Numbered from the stretch's first letter, positions 42,336-50,874 are shown. The stretch is DNA of 64,000 nucleotides from UBA1181 sp963619325 (GCA_963619325.1 CAVEVQ010000009.1:1-64000); one strand, 5' to 3'. The notes: a model not told the origin generated them from the sequence alone. A program made the numbers and translations.

Positions 42336-43184
42336 ATGAAGCGATATTTACTTCCAATATTAATGATGTTGACTTTTGTATCAGCGTATTCAGCAAGCAG
42401 GAAAGAAGAGAAAGCAGCGGCGGAAGCGGCGGCAAAAGCGCAACGGGAATCAGCGTACAGAGCGGATCAGATAGCGAGGAAGAAGGCCATTTTAGGTTTT
42501 AAAATGGTGTTTGTAGAGGGTGGTTCTTTTACGATGGGTTGTACGATGGAGCAGGAAGGGGACTGTTTAGCGTCAGAAAAGCCTGCGCATCCTGTGTTTG
42601 TGAGAAGTTATGCTATTTGCAAGTATTGTGTGACGCAAAGACAGTGGAGAGAGGTGATGGGCAAGAATCCAAGCACATATCCGAATGACGATGCGCCGGT
42701 TACGAATGTTTCGTGGAACGATGTGCAGAAATTTATTGCCAAGGTGAATTCTTTTATGGGCACGAATTACAGACTCCCGACGGAGGCTGAGTGGGAATAT
42801 GCGGCACGAGGTGGAGCTATGACCGACAATATGAAATATAGTGGTGGAACGGACTTGTATATGTTGGGATGGTATAAAGACAATGCAGAGGGAGGGCCTC
42901 ATCCGTGCGGAAAGAGAAAAGCCAATGAGTTAGGTCTTTATGATATGAGTGGGAACGTGTGGGAATGGTGTTCTGATTGGTATGCGCACTATTCTGAAGA
43001 CACTGAGTTAGAACAGATAAATCCGGAGGGTCCAGAGAATGGAACTGAGAAAGTTTGCAGAGGTGGATATTATGAAGCTCCTGCTCAGTTTTGCAGGGTC
43101 TCTTGTCGAAGCAAAGGAAAGGCCGATTATTCATCGGGCATCATAGGGTTTAGATTAGCAGAAGATAGAGACGGAACGGAGTAG
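42336..43184 (+). CDS. Exported SUMF1/formylglycine-generating-enzyme-fold protein
   Basis: 282 residues with a signal peptide (MKRYLLPILMMLTFVSAYS). A short Ala/Lys-rich helix follows (about 22-50). The FGE-sulfatase domain (about 50-280) has FKMVFVEGGSFTMG, TNVSWNDVQKF, YRLPTEAEWEYAARGG, GLYDMSGNVWEWCSDWY and a C-terminal GIIGFRLAED. The paired catalytic cysteines of true formylglycine-generating enzymes are not obvious at the expected spacing: the QFCRVSCRS segment has a Cx3C pair offset from that site. So it may be a structural relative rather than an activating enzyme. No sulfatase gene is adjacent. It diverges from the two lipoproteins across a short promoter region. Confidence 0.85.
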   Translation: MKRYLLPILMMLTFVSAYSASRKEEKAAAEAAAKAQRESAYRADQIARKKAILGFKMVFVEGGSFTMGCTMEQEGDCLASEKPAHPVFVRSYAICKYCVTQRQWREVMGKNPSTYPNDDAPVTNVSWNDVQKFIAKVNSFMGTNYRLPTEAEWEYAARGGAMTDNMKYSGGTDLYMLGWYKDNAEGGPHPCGKRKANELGLYDMSGNVWEWCSDWYAHYSEDTELEQINPEGPENGTEKVCRGGYYEAPAQFCRVSCRSKGKADYSSGIIGFRLAEDRDGTE

Positions 43185-43192
43185 CAATCTTT

Positions 43193-43223
43193 AAAAAAAG
43201 CCTTGAATCATTTCAAGGCTTTC
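43193..43223. terminator. Hairpin terminator between SUMF1-fold and HMA genes
   Basis: AAAAAAGCCTTGAA pairs with TTCAAGGCTTT around a 4-nt loop. The seven-T run lies on the minus-strand side, so it mainly serves the HMA gene. Confidence 0.85.
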
Positions 43224-43251
43224 ATACACGAAATTGATCGTTTTTTTTGCT

Positions 43252-43590
43252 TTATTTCTTCATGTTGTCGCAGTGGGAGGAAGTGTTCTGTTGTTGAACT
43301 TTCTCTCCGGGCGTAACTTTAGTGGCTTTATAGCCAAATTTCTCAAAACTTTTGAGGAGCGTCTCTTCCGTGTTTTTTTCAGCATCAAACACGATGGTAA
43401 TCGTTTGGTCGGCAATACTCGTCTCAATACTTTTCACACCCCTTTCAAAGCGAAGATTGCCTTTGATTTTATTTTCGCAACCCTGGCAGTGCATTTGAGG
43501 CTGTGTCGTTGCTACGAGTGTTTGCAAGTCTTTGGCGAAACCCACAATAGAGAACAATGCAAATGAGATAGTCAGAAACAAATTTTTCAT
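43252..43590 (-). CDS. Periplasmic heavy-metal-associated (HMA) domain protein
   Basis: 112 residues: signal peptide MKNLFLTISFALFSIVGFA, then one HMA fold with the metal motif MHCQGCENKI (CxxC), FERGVKSIETSIADQTITIVFDAEKNTEETLLKSFEKFGYKA, and a disordered tail with a further Cys and His (SSHCDNMKK). HMA domains bind Cu(I), Zn or Hg. A secreted copy would act as a periplasmic metal carrier or trap. It follows the TonB-dependent receptor gene by 83 bp on the same strand, suggesting shared metal traffic. Confidence 0.85.
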   Translation of the reverse strand: MKNLFLTISFALFSIVGFAKDLQTLVATTQPQMHCQGCENKIKGNLRFERGVKSIETSIADQTITIVFDAEKNTEETLLKSFEKFGYKATKVTPGEKVQQQNTSSHCDNMKK

Positions 43591-43673
43591 GATGAAATCT
43601 TTACATTTTGATGGAGTAAAATTAAAGGATAAAAGGAGATGAAAACCTTCAAGTGGTGTTAAAGATTGTTAAA

Positions 43674-45692
43674 TCAGAAATTGTCTCTTCCGATGATAAC
43701 TCTTGCTCCTAAATAGAACATGCGACCGTGAACAGGTCCCCAGATTAGCGTAGGGTCAAATTTGCTGCTCCAAGGATCTTCCGCACAGATGATAGGATTT
43801 TTTTGCTTGAATCCAGTGATGTTTTCTGCACCAGCGAAGACAGACCAATGACGGAACCAACGTGTGATTTGAGCGTTGACTTGAGGGTAGGCGTTGAATC
43901 GTTTATCCCATGACATTGTACCATCTTCCAAGGTATATGGGTCTGGCATCCTTCCGCCGCCATTGATTTGAAGTGTCGCATCAAATTGCCAAAGGTCTAA
44001 AGGCGTTTTGTAGGAGGCAGACACAAGAACCTTGTATTTATTAGTGAGTGGCTTTTCTCTTAGTCTGTTGTTGTAGGTGCATTTCACATCGTTGAGGCGG
44101 TAAGCCGCAGAAAGTGTGAAGCCTTTGAATAGTAACATATTGGCTTCCGCTTGGAAGGTGTGGGAGTAGGAATTGCCATTTAAGTTACTGATATAGAGAT
44201 AAGAAGGATTGCTGTCGTAATCGATGACGGCTTGTTCGTCGAATGTGGTGTAGTAATATTCCGCACTTAGTTTCAAGGTCTTTAGTCCGATGGGCAGGTT
44301 GAAGGCGGCATTGATTCCGAAGTTCCATGCTTCCTCTTGGTTGAGTTGCCCGATGACTAATTGACGACCGCTTGAAAGAAGATTGTTGTTTTCAGCCAAC
44401 GCATGTACTGTTCTGTATCCTTTACCTGCAGATAGACGAAAACTTGCATAATAGTTCGGCGCATATTTGAGGTGGAAACGAGGGGTGACGAAGAAACCGT
44501 ATTTCGTGCTGTAGTCGGCTCTGATGCCAGCCATAGCGATGATCTTCTTTTCAAAAGAGAAAGTATATTGAACGTATGCGCCGGGAACTGTTTCTATATC
44601 TCTGCTTTTTTTCTCATTGAGAGAGGATTCTTGACGGATATTGTCATAGTTCACGCTTAGTCCGATGGAAAGATTATGCATGTCGGTCAGGTCCGATTCG
44701 TAGAAGAGAGAACCATACACATTTTGTTCGTCTGCATTGTAGAATTTATGTCCGTAGTTTGCGTCCGTTTGGTGGTATGACCCAGATAGGATGAAAGCGA
44801 TGTTAGAGGCCTTTAGAGGATCAAGGATGAAAGCGTTTTTCGTGTATGCCTCATAGCGGTTTGTCTCTATGCCAATGGAGTATCTCTCAAAACCCGTGTC
44901 GGTAGCAGAGGAGTGGTGGCTTGTTTCTTGCCCTCCGTCTCTATCTTCCCGAAGAACGCCTATACCTCCATGGAAAAGATATTTGCCAGATTTATATTTC
45001 CACCGATTCTGAAGATTGTATTGTTTCAGTTTCGGACTGTCCATAAAGCCATCATCATTGTCGTCGTGGTTGACGATCATATTCTCATAATGAAGCATAA
45101 GCTCGGTGCTTAATTTTTTGTTTATGAGAAAGTTCACGTCTCCGGTCGCTTCAATTTTTGTTTTAGAATCTCCAGACACATCAATTTCGGCACCCTGTTG
45201 GTCGTCTGGTTTCTTGTATTCTACGTTGATTTGTCCAGTAATAGACTCGTATCCGTTTTTCACGGAGGAACTACCTTTTGACACTTGAATGCTCTTCATC
45301 CAGGATCCTGGTATGTAGTTGAGAGAAAATGGTAGTGCTAATCCTCTGAAATTCGGAATGTTCTCGGTCATCATTTGGACGTAGGTGCCAGACAGCCCGA
45401 GAAGTTTAATCTGTCTCGCCCCCGTTGCAGCGTCGTTGTAGTTGACGTCAACGGATGGGTTGGTTGTGAAACTTTCTCCCAAATTACAGCAAGCGGCTTT
45501 GAATAGTTCTCCTCGTGTTATTTCGGTAGAGTTGCTGGTGACATTCATTTGTCCTGTGGTGGGACGTTGGACAGAGACTTCGACACCGTCCAATTCTTGT
45601 TCATAGGCGATGGTGTCAGCACTCGACTGCGCATGCGTTGAGTAAAGTCTGGTGAATAAAAGAGAATAGGTTATTAGCTGATTAATACGCAT
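43674..45692 (-). CDS. TonB-dependent outer-membrane receptor
   Basis: 672 residues. Signal peptide MRINQLITYSLLFTRLYSTHAQ. Plug domain: LDGVEVSVQRPTTGQMNVTSNSTEITRGELFKAACCNLGESFTTNPSVDVNYNDAATGARQIKLLG, then SIQVSKGSSSVKNGYESITGQINVEYKKP. A beta-barrel with many amphipathic strands runs to the C-terminus (MFYLGARVIIGRDNF), ending in aromatic Phe as expected. There is no CarboxypepD_reg module and no SusD neighbour, so it is not a typical glycan SusC. The following HMA protein makes a metal or metal-chelate substrate plausible. The longer frame to 45797 would overlap the EamA gene; the start at 45692 fits the signal peptide. Confidence 0.88.
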   Translation of the reverse strand: MRINQLITYSLLFTRLYSTHAQSSADTIAYEQELDGVEVSVQRPTTGQMNVTSNSTEITRGELFKAACCNLGESFTTNPSVDVNYNDAATGARQIKLLGLSGTYVQMMTENIPNFRGLALPFSLNYIPGSWMKSIQVSKGSSSVKNGYESITGQINVEYKKPDDQQGAEIDVSGDSKTKIEATGDVNFLINKKLSTELMLHYENMIVNHDDNDDGFMDSPKLKQYNLQNRWKYKSGKYLFHGGIGVLREDRDGGQETSHHSSATDTGFERYSIGIETNRYEAYTKNAFILDPLKASNIAFILSGSYHQTDANYGHKFYNADEQNVYGSLFYESDLTDMHNLSIGLSVNYDNIRQESSLNEKKSRDIETVPGAYVQYTFSFEKKIIAMAGIRADYSTKYGFFVTPRFHLKYAPNYYASFRLSAGKGYRTVHALAENNNLLSSGRQLVIGQLNQEEAWNFGINAAFNLPIGLKTLKLSAEYYYTTFDEQAVIDYDSNPSYLYISNLNGNSYSHTFQAEANMLLFKGFTLSAAYRLNDVKCTYNNRLREKPLTNKYKVLVSASYKTPLDLWQFDATLQINGGGRMPDPYTLEDGTMSWDKRFNAYPQVNAQITRWFRHWSVFAGAENITGFKQKNPIICAEDPWSSKFDPTLIWGPVHGRMFYLGARVIIGRDNF

Positions 45693-45720
45693 AGGTTTTA
45701 GGTTGTGTTTTTGAGCAATG

Positions 45721-46662
45721 TCAAACATCATTGTTCTTCGTTTGCTCGTATTCGTCCATTTCTTTTTTGCTTTTACTGATAGTGACAAGGTATACACCGC
45801 CGAAGATAAGAATGATGGCGATGGCTTTTGTCATGTTGAAGGAGTCCATGCCTAAGTAGACAGATATAGCGCAGGCTACGATAGGTTGGATGTAGTTATA
45901 CATTCCAGCCACGGTAGGTCGTAGCTTTTTCTGTCCGAACCCTAAAAGCAAATAGGCGGCAAATGTTGCAAAAACGACACAATAGCCTAAGCCGCCTATC
46001 TCTTTCCAACCAAAGGCCTCCCATTGAGTCGCTTCGATAGAAGAGGCAGAGAATGGAATGGTACAAATAAAAGCGAAAGTGAACATCCACTTCATAATCG
46101 TAACAAGTGAATATTTCGCAATAAAGTTTTTAAAGAGTACTATATAGAGAGCGTAGCAGAATTCAGCGCAAAGTACGAGGATATCACCCCAGATAGCGGT
46201 GTCTTTAGTTGCGTTTGTGCTGATATTCCGTCCTCCGAGAATGAGAAGCAGTGCGCCGCAGGCACCTGCTGCGATACCCAACACTTTTTTGCCGGTAATG
46301 GGTTCCTTGAGTATGATCGCGGCAAGAAGCATCGCCCATAGAGGCATGCTGGTGGTGATAATGGAAGCATCGCCGGGACTGCTGAGGCTTACCCCGAAAA
46401 TGAATAGACCTTGGTTGAACACAATGCCTAAAAGAGAGGCAAGAAACAGTTTGCCCATGTCTTTATGGCTGACATGTTCCGGCTTTTGAAAGAAAGAAAT
46501 AAGCCAGAATAGAATCATTGCGCCTCCAATACGCATATCTGTTACTACTAATGGGGAGACGAGTCCTCCAACCATCAAAAATTTGGATATAGGGGAGAGT
46601 AATCCCCACATAACATTCGCGCCAAGCATTGCGGCGTGTCCTTGAAAATGGAATTTTCCCAT
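45721..46662 (-). CDS. EamA-family (DMT) transporter
   Basis: 313-residue inner-membrane protein of about ten helices, an internal duplication of the EamA unit: first half LGANVMWGLLSPISKFLMVGG ... GASLGIVFNQGLFIFGVSL-type segment, second half WGDILVLCAEFCYALYIVLFKNF ... YNYIQPIVACAISVYLGMD. The family exports amino acids, nucleobases or other small metabolites, and the substrate cannot be called. It ends 28 bp before the receptor start and begins 9 bp after the Rpn gene, so the minus-strand genes may be co-transcribed. Confidence 0.88.
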   Translation of the reverse strand: MGKFHFQGHAAMLGANVMWGLLSPISKFLMVGGLVSPLVVTDMRIGGAMILFWLISFFQKPEHVSHKDMGKLFLASLLGIVFNQGLFIFGVSLSSPGDASIITTSMPLWAMLLAAIILKEPITGKKVLGIAAGACGALLLILGGRNISTNATKDTAIWGDILVLCAEFCYALYIVLFKNFIAKYSLVTIMKWMFTFAFICTIPFSASSIEATQWEAFGWKEIGGLGYCVVFATFAAYLLLGFGQKKLRPTVAGMYNYIQPIVACAISVYLGMDSFNMTKAIAIILIFGGVYLVTISKSKKEMDEYEQTKNNDV

Positions 46663-46671
46663 GATATGAAT

Positions 46672-47649
46672 TTATTGCAATCCTTTTAAGTCTTCTTCTG
46701 TCAGACCTGTGTAGATTCTGATTTTCTCTATAGACTCTCCGTTGGAGAGCATGAGTCGAGCGACTGCTAATTTTGCTTGATTAGCACCTTCTGCACGTCC
46801 AACAATTCTTCCTTCCTTCAAACCTTTTTCCAAACCTTCCTTCAAACCTTCCGCCAAACCTATTTCTCGTCCTTCTTTTAAGCCCTCTTCACGTCCTTCT
46901 TCCACGCCAGTAGAGAGTACGCTCCATTGATGTCTGACAGCTTCCATGTGTCGAACGTATGCCTTTCGTTCTTCTGGACTTAGCGTGTCGTAGCGAAGAA
47001 TCTCCCTAGCCTCTGCCAATCCGGGTACTTTTGTTTCTGGTTTAATCGTCGCATTTTTCAGAAAGCAGAACCATTCGTCTAACGGTGTGGTGGCTACTTT
47101 ATCAAAGTCGTTGACTCTCAGAACATAGAACTCTGGAAACAAATCTCCTGCTTCATGTTCCGCTTCGTCGCGTTCCGCAACTCCAAAAAACTGTTCACTT
47201 TGCTTCTGCGATAGTTTGAGAATATCTTGAGGGTCATGTAAACCCTTGAAAACGGTCTTGCCATGGTATACATAGTCTTTCCCTTGTCCTAATTCAAAGT
47301 AGACAATGTTTATTGAGTATATCTTACGTACTTTGTCGTATTTGTCCCCTAATTGAATCCTTTCGGATATGGTTTTCGATACGCCGTAAAGCATTCTCTG
47401 AAAGTAATATAGCTCTCTCGTGTTCTGAATCTCAACGATGAACAGCTCTTTTCTCGTGTTTTCAACGAGAATATCCACCCTATTGAATTTGTCTTCGGGT
47501 GTTTCTTGGTTGGATTCGCTTTCTAAAAATTCGAGGATAGTAAACTTTTCCCCTAAAAGAGCGGTCATAAGCCCCTCTAACACAGCGTGATTCGCTTTGT
47601 TGCGCAATAGGCGTTTCATCGCCCAGTCAAACCTAACGTAGTTCTCCAT
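46672..47649 (-). CDS. Rpn/PD-(D/E)XK-family nuclease (transposase-like) with repeat tail
   Basis: 325 residues of the recombination-promoting nuclease family, often labelled PD-(D/E)XK nuclease family transposase. N-terminus FDWAMKRLLRNKANHAVLEGLMTALLGEKFTILEFLESE is typical. The catalytic core shows RVDILVENTRKELFIVEIQNTRELYY, i.e. Asp followed by E-x-Q. The C-terminal region contains eleven tandem 4-residue units of G-x-x-E type (residues 248-291), then a helical end. Family members cut DNA and promote recA-independent recombination in E. coli; in Bacteroidetes they are very common and often multiply repeated, with unclear role. No terminal inverted repeats were found, so it is not marked as a mobile element. 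Confidence 0.88.
   Translation of the reverse strand: MENYVRFDWAMKRLLRNKANHAVLEGLMTALLGEKFTILEFLESESNQETPEDKFNRVDILVENTRKELFIVEIQNTRELYYFQRMLYGVSKTISERIQLGDKYDKVRKIYSINIVYFELGQGKDYVYHGKTVFKGLHDPQDILKLSQKQSEQFFGVAERDEAEHEAGDLFPEFYVLRVNDFDKVATTPLDEWFCFLKNATIKPETKVPGLAEAREILRYDTLSPEERKAYVRHMEAVRHQWSVLSTGVEEGREEGLKEGREIGLAEGLKEGLEKGLKEGRIVGRAEGANQAKLAVARLMLSNGESIEKIRIYTGLTEEDLKGLQ
46777..46908 (-). repeat. Eleven-copy 12-bp coding repeat in the Rpn gene
   Basis: Units encode GVEE, GREE, GLKE, GREI, GLAE, GLKE, GLEK, GLKE, GRIV, GRAE, GANQ. Several DNA copies are nearly identical (CCTTCCTTCAAA occurs twice on the plus strand). Copy number would be expected to vary between strains by slippage or recombination. 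Confidence 0.85.
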
Positions 47650-47773
47650 AAGTCTTTCACGTTTAATTTAAAAGAACTAAACTTATCTGTTAGTTCAATG
47701 TCAAACAAAATCTATAACGTGCGAATTTAAGAAAATTCAAAGACTTTATTGTTTTTTTTAATGTTAATGTTGC

Positions 47774-48826
47774 TTAATCTCGCAGCTTCGACTGGTAGTT
47801 TACACTTTGTTTTAAATATATGGTGAGCAACATCAATCCGATGAAAACAAAAAACAAGGACACTAACCAAAAATTGGAGAAAGTGTCGTACAGCCCATGT
47901 ATGGTCGCAGGAACTGCAATCGCCAAAAAGTAAAGAGATTTCCTGTATTTAGGGTATAACGATGCGAACGAAAGAAAATATCCTGCAATGCCACACCAAC
48001 ATGCATGTAGGAATGGTAGACTTGTCAAACGCATGATATTCAAGAAGAAAGAAGTATCATACGCTTCCTGTGCATTGATGGTCATTTGATACCCGACGCC
48101 TTCGTATACTCCAAATGCAATACCTGATATTAGTCCATAGAAAACCATTGTCCTTGGAATCAATGGTTCTGTAGCTCGTCGCAAAAGGATGATAAGAGGT
48201 AACATTTTGACCAACTCTTCTGTGAAACCAACTCCGAAAGTATAACCTATTACGTTGAAAATCAAGCTGTTTGATTCTGTGAATATATAGAATGGATTAA
48301 GTTGATTTAATCCTAACAAGTCGAAAATTGCGAAGACGAAGATGTGTGTCAGAAAAAATATCGTGATGGTCGTTTTCCTATCTACTTGCGAGGTCTTAAA
48401 ACATGCATAGAAAAAAAGTCCCCACATAATGGAGAAATACATTGCTATTGCATAAAAGAGTATGACTCCACCTAACGGTATGTTGGATAAAATCATAGGC
48501 AGGAACCCCACTATGGCCAAAATGAGAAATCTTTGGTCATACAAAAATTCTTTGGAAAAAAGCCTTGTTCGTGGGAAAATAAGTTCAGAACCAATCTTGG
48601 ATAATTGTGAAAACAGGTTGCCGTTGTTTTCAATTTTGGCAACTAATTTGTTCTGTTTCAGAAAGTAGTCAACGGTTTTTACTGCATTCTCGTCTTCAGA
48701 ATCTACAACATCGCTAAGAGTGGCTTTGTCGTGCTTCAACACTTTCCCTTGATTGACTAATGTGAGAAGGTATTGCTCTTCGTATGGACCGAAAATTTTA
48801 CCATTTCTGATGACATAGATATTCAT
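47774..48826 (-). CDS. PrsW-type intramembrane protease with N-terminal GYF_2 domain
   Basis: 350 residues. The GYF_2-like domain at 1-60 (MNIYVIRNGKIFGPYEEQYL) precedes a polytopic membrane domain (about 90-345). Signature motifs of the PrsW/CAAX-like glutamic protease group: FTEELVKMLP (EExxK), GLISGIAFGVYEGVGYQ (Glu), HACWCGIAGYF and HGLYDTF (His). In Bacillus PrsW cleaves anti-sigma factor RsiW; here no anti-sigma gene is adjacent, so a role in stress signalling is only inferred. The ATG overlaps the stop of an upstream open fragment (ATGA), which hints at past or present translational coupling. Confidence 0.85.
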   Translation of the reverse strand: MNIYVIRNGKIFGPYEEQYLLTLVNQGKVLKHDKATLSDVVDSEDENAVKTVDYFLKQNKLVAKIENNGNLFSQLSKIGSELIFPRTRLFSKEFLYDQRFLILAIVGFLPMILSNIPLGGVILFYAIAMYFSIMWGLFFYACFKTSQVDRKTTITIFFLTHIFVFAIFDLLGLNQLNPFYIFTESNSLIFNVIGYTFGVGFTEELVKMLPLIILLRRATEPLIPRTMVFYGLISGIAFGVYEGVGYQMTINAQEAYDTSFFLNIMRLTSLPFLHACWCGIAGYFLSFASLYPKYRKSLYFLAIAVPATIHGLYDTFSNFWLVSLFFVFIGLMLLTIYLKQSVNYQSKLRD

Positions 48827-49017
48827 AGGTTGTTAAAATAGGAACTGGACTCCTCGTCATAGTCAACAAGTGGTAGTGCAATAGTAAGTAATTTGTGAGA
48901 AAAATGCTCGTGTGAAATATGCTGGGAATGCGCTGTGAAGAATCCTATCCCATTTGGATCGCATAATTTTTGGGGTTTCTCGTCGCCACTACAACTTGAA
49001 GTCCAGTTGTTTTTGCT
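48823..49017 (-). pseudogene. Possible gene remnant upstream of the PrsW gene
   Basis: A 64-codon open stretch without an ATG, GTG or TTG start reads SKNNWTSSCSGDEKPQKLC ... DPNGIGFFTAHSQHI ... SHKLLTIALPLVDYDEESSSYFNNL and stops so that its TGA overlaps the PrsW ATG. The His-rich, acidic protein-like composition and the ATGA junction suggest the 3' end of a former partner gene whose 5' part was lost next to the DIP1984-family gene. Chance is possible. Confidence 0.3.
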
Positions 49018-49029
49018 CTAACGGACTAT

Positions 49030-49482
49030 CTACAATAGGTCAATCGTCCAATTTAGGCTTTGAATCTTTAAATCTAATTCTCGCAGTTTCTTTGCGGACT
49101 CGTCTAGTTCTTTGCGCAACTTCGCAACGTCTATCGTACAGATAAACTTAACCTCGTTGCGGCTATAGCGATTGTTGCTTGTGCTGCAATGTGAAAGTAT
49201 TTCCTGCAACGTCTTCACCTTACTCATCATTGCATCTCTGCGTGATAACATCTTCGTGATAGACTCCCCATCAACAACGGAGTTTATGTTGGTGTTGTTG
49301 ATTCTATAAATGTAAGTCTCTAATGACGAGAAATTTGCAGATAACTCATCAAAAAGTGCTTGTATTTCTTCTGCGGGCTGATCACCTTCTTGAATCAGGG
49401 CGCTATCTTTTATACGTTGAGTCAATTCGGAGATTTTTGTCTGAAGTCTCGCTCTCTCACTTAATGCTTCTGCTAATTTCAT
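49030..49482 (-). CDS. DIP1984-family protein
   Basis: 150 residues, mostly helical: MKLAEALSERARLQTKISELTQRIKDSALIQEGDQPAEEIQALFDELSANFSSLETYIYRINNTN, then LSRRDAMMSKVKTLQEILSH, RYSRNEVKFICTIDVAKLRKELDESAKKLRELDLKIQSLNWTIDLL. This matches the DIP1984 family from memory (also called septicolysin-like in some annotations); the function is unknown and the toxin label is not supported by the sequence. It lies 10 bp downstream of panD on the same strand, so it is probably co-transcribed with panC-panD. Confidence 0.8.
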   Translation of the reverse strand: MKLAEALSERARLQTKISELTQRIKDSALIQEGDQPAEEIQALFDELSANFSSLETYIYRINNTNINSVVDGESITKMLSRRDAMMSKVKTLQEILSHCSTSNNRYSRNEVKFICTIDVAKLRKELDESAKKLRELDLKIQSLNWTIDLL

Positions 49483-49492
49483 AAAAAATCAT

Positions 49493-49846
49493 TTAGTCAA
49501 TTATCAAATTCGTTTTCGTGTCGGGGAAAACCACGGATGGTTTGAAGGTCTTGGCCTCTTCATACGACATAAATCCATACGACATGATGATGACAATGTC
49601 GCCAGGGCAGGCTTTCCTGGCAGCCGCTCCATTCAAACAAATGACCCCCGAACCTCGTTCTCCCTTTATGGCGTATGTCTCGATTCGCTCTCCATTGTTA
49701 TTGTTGACAACTTGCACTTTTTCGTTTGGCAAGATGTTGGCGGCCTCCATTAATGCTTCATCGATGGTGATGCTCCCGATATAGTCTAAGTTGGCCTGTG
49801 TAACCGTGACGCGGTGGATCTTAGACTTTAATATTTCAACTTGCAT
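49493..49846 (-). CDS. panD: Aspartate 1-decarboxylase
   Basis: Makes beta-alanine for pantothenate and coenzyme A. 117 residues of a pyruvoyl-dependent decarboxylase: MQVEILKSKIHRVTVTQANLDYIGSITID places the self-cleavage Gly24-Ser25 site in IGS, where Ser25 becomes the pyruvoyl group. The core NGERIETYAIKGERGSGVICLNGAAARKACPGDIVIIMSYG is diagnostic. It follows panC by 5 bp. Confidence 0.97.
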   Translation of the reverse strand: MQVEILKSKIHRVTVTQANLDYIGSITIDEALMEAANILPNEKVQVVNNNNGERIETYAIKGERGSGVICLNGAAARKACPGDIVIIMSYGFMSYEEAKTFKPSVVFPDTKTNLIID

Positions 49847-49851
49847 GACGA

Positions 49852-50697
49852 CTATTTTTTGTATTGGATGTTATCAATCAAACGAACTTCGCCACAATAT
49901 ACTGTGATACAGCCTGTTACGTAATCCGCATCAGACCACTCCTTGATAGGTTGCAAAGTGAGTGAATCAACAATCTCAAAATATTCAACTTCCAAGTTGG
50001 GAAAGAGATTAATCGTGCTAACAACCCATTGTTTGACTTCATCTACGGTCTTCACATTTGCCAGGTCAACGCTCATAAATAATGTTCTTGAAATGTTGAC
50101 TGCAATTTTTTTCTCCGCATCGGAAAGTCGCGCATTTCGGCTGCTCAATGCCAAACCACTCTCTTCGCGGACGATAGGACAACCTACAATTTCAAGATTA
50201 TAGTTATAGCGTTTCACCATCTCACGGATGATAGCCAGCTGTTGGAAATCTTTCTCTCCGAAGTAGGCGCGGTTTGGCTTCACAATGTCAAAAAGTCGGC
50301 TCACTACTTGACCTACACCGTTGAAATGTCCAGGACGGGCCGGACCCTCCATCACTTGATCTAATGGTGCGAAATCAAACTGGCGGGTGTCTGGCGTAGG
50401 GTATATTTCTTCCACGGAAGGAATGAACGCGAACGTGCAGTCCGCACCGGACAATAGTTCTATGTCTGCCTCCTCTGTCCTCGGATACTTCTCTAAATCG
50501 GTGGAATTGTTAAACTGAGTAGGGTTGACGAAGACGCTCACCACACAAACGTCGTTCTCCGCTACGCATCTCTTCACCAATGAGAGGTGTCCGTTGTGTA
50601 AAGCTCCCATTGTAGGTACCAAACCAATTGTTTTCCCCTCTTTGCGACACTGGTCCAATGCGTCAGAGAGACTTGAAACTGTCTTGTAAACTTTCAT
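49852..50697 (-). CDS. panC: Pantothenate synthetase
   Basis: Joins pantoate and beta-alanine with ATP to give pantothenate. 281 residues from the ATG at 50697 (MKVYKTVSSLSDAL). Motifs: LVPTMGALHNGHLSLVKR (HIGH-like), FVNPTQFNNSTDLEKYPRT, PGHFNGVGQVVSRLFDIVKPNRAYFGEKDFQQLAIIREM, and REESGLALSSRNARL. The frame is open to 50796, but those residues are not part of the family. First gene of the panC-panD-DIP1984 unit; ketopantoate genes panB and panE are not in this window. Confidence 0.97.
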   Translation of the reverse strand: MKVYKTVSSLSDALDQCRKEGKTIGLVPTMGALHNGHLSLVKRCVAENDVCVVSVFVNPTQFNNSTDLEKYPRTEEADIELLSGADCTFAFIPSVEEIYPTPDTRQFDFAPLDQVMEGPARPGHFNGVGQVVSRLFDIVKPNRAYFGEKDFQQLAIIREMVKRYNYNLEIVGCPIVREESGLALSSRNARLSDAEKKIAVNISRTLFMSVDLANVKTVDEVKQWVVSTINLFPNLEVEYFEIVDSLTLQPIKEWSDADYVTGCITVYCGEVRLIDNIQYKK

Positions 50698-50823
50698 TTC
50701 CGACTGCTCTTTTACAAAAAAGTTATATAGGAAAATATGCGATTCTCCTTTGTTTTTTAATTTTGTGCAAAGGAAACACTTATTATTGAGAGACAAAAGC
50801 GCAATAAAGAAAAAAAACGAAAA

Positions 50824-50855
50824 TTTGGAGTGTTGCCTCTTTTTTGCTAACTTTG
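50824..50855 (+). promoter_or_regulatory. Bacteroidetes-type promoter for the GT5-like gene
   Basis: TTTG (50824-50827), 20-bp spacer, TAACTTTG (50848-50855). Full two-part match; ATG is 20 bp downstream. Confidence 0.75.
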
Positions 50856-50874
50856 TCTGACTAATTGTGTTTGA

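Noticed and set aside
46777..46908. 12-bp tandem repeats considered as a CRISPR or VNTR array
   Set aside because: Units are contiguous, without spacers, and encode the GxxE tail of the Rpn protein; not CRISPR.
46672..47649. Rpn gene as an insertion sequence
   Set aside because: No terminal inverted repeats or target duplications were seen beside it, so it is kept as a gene only.
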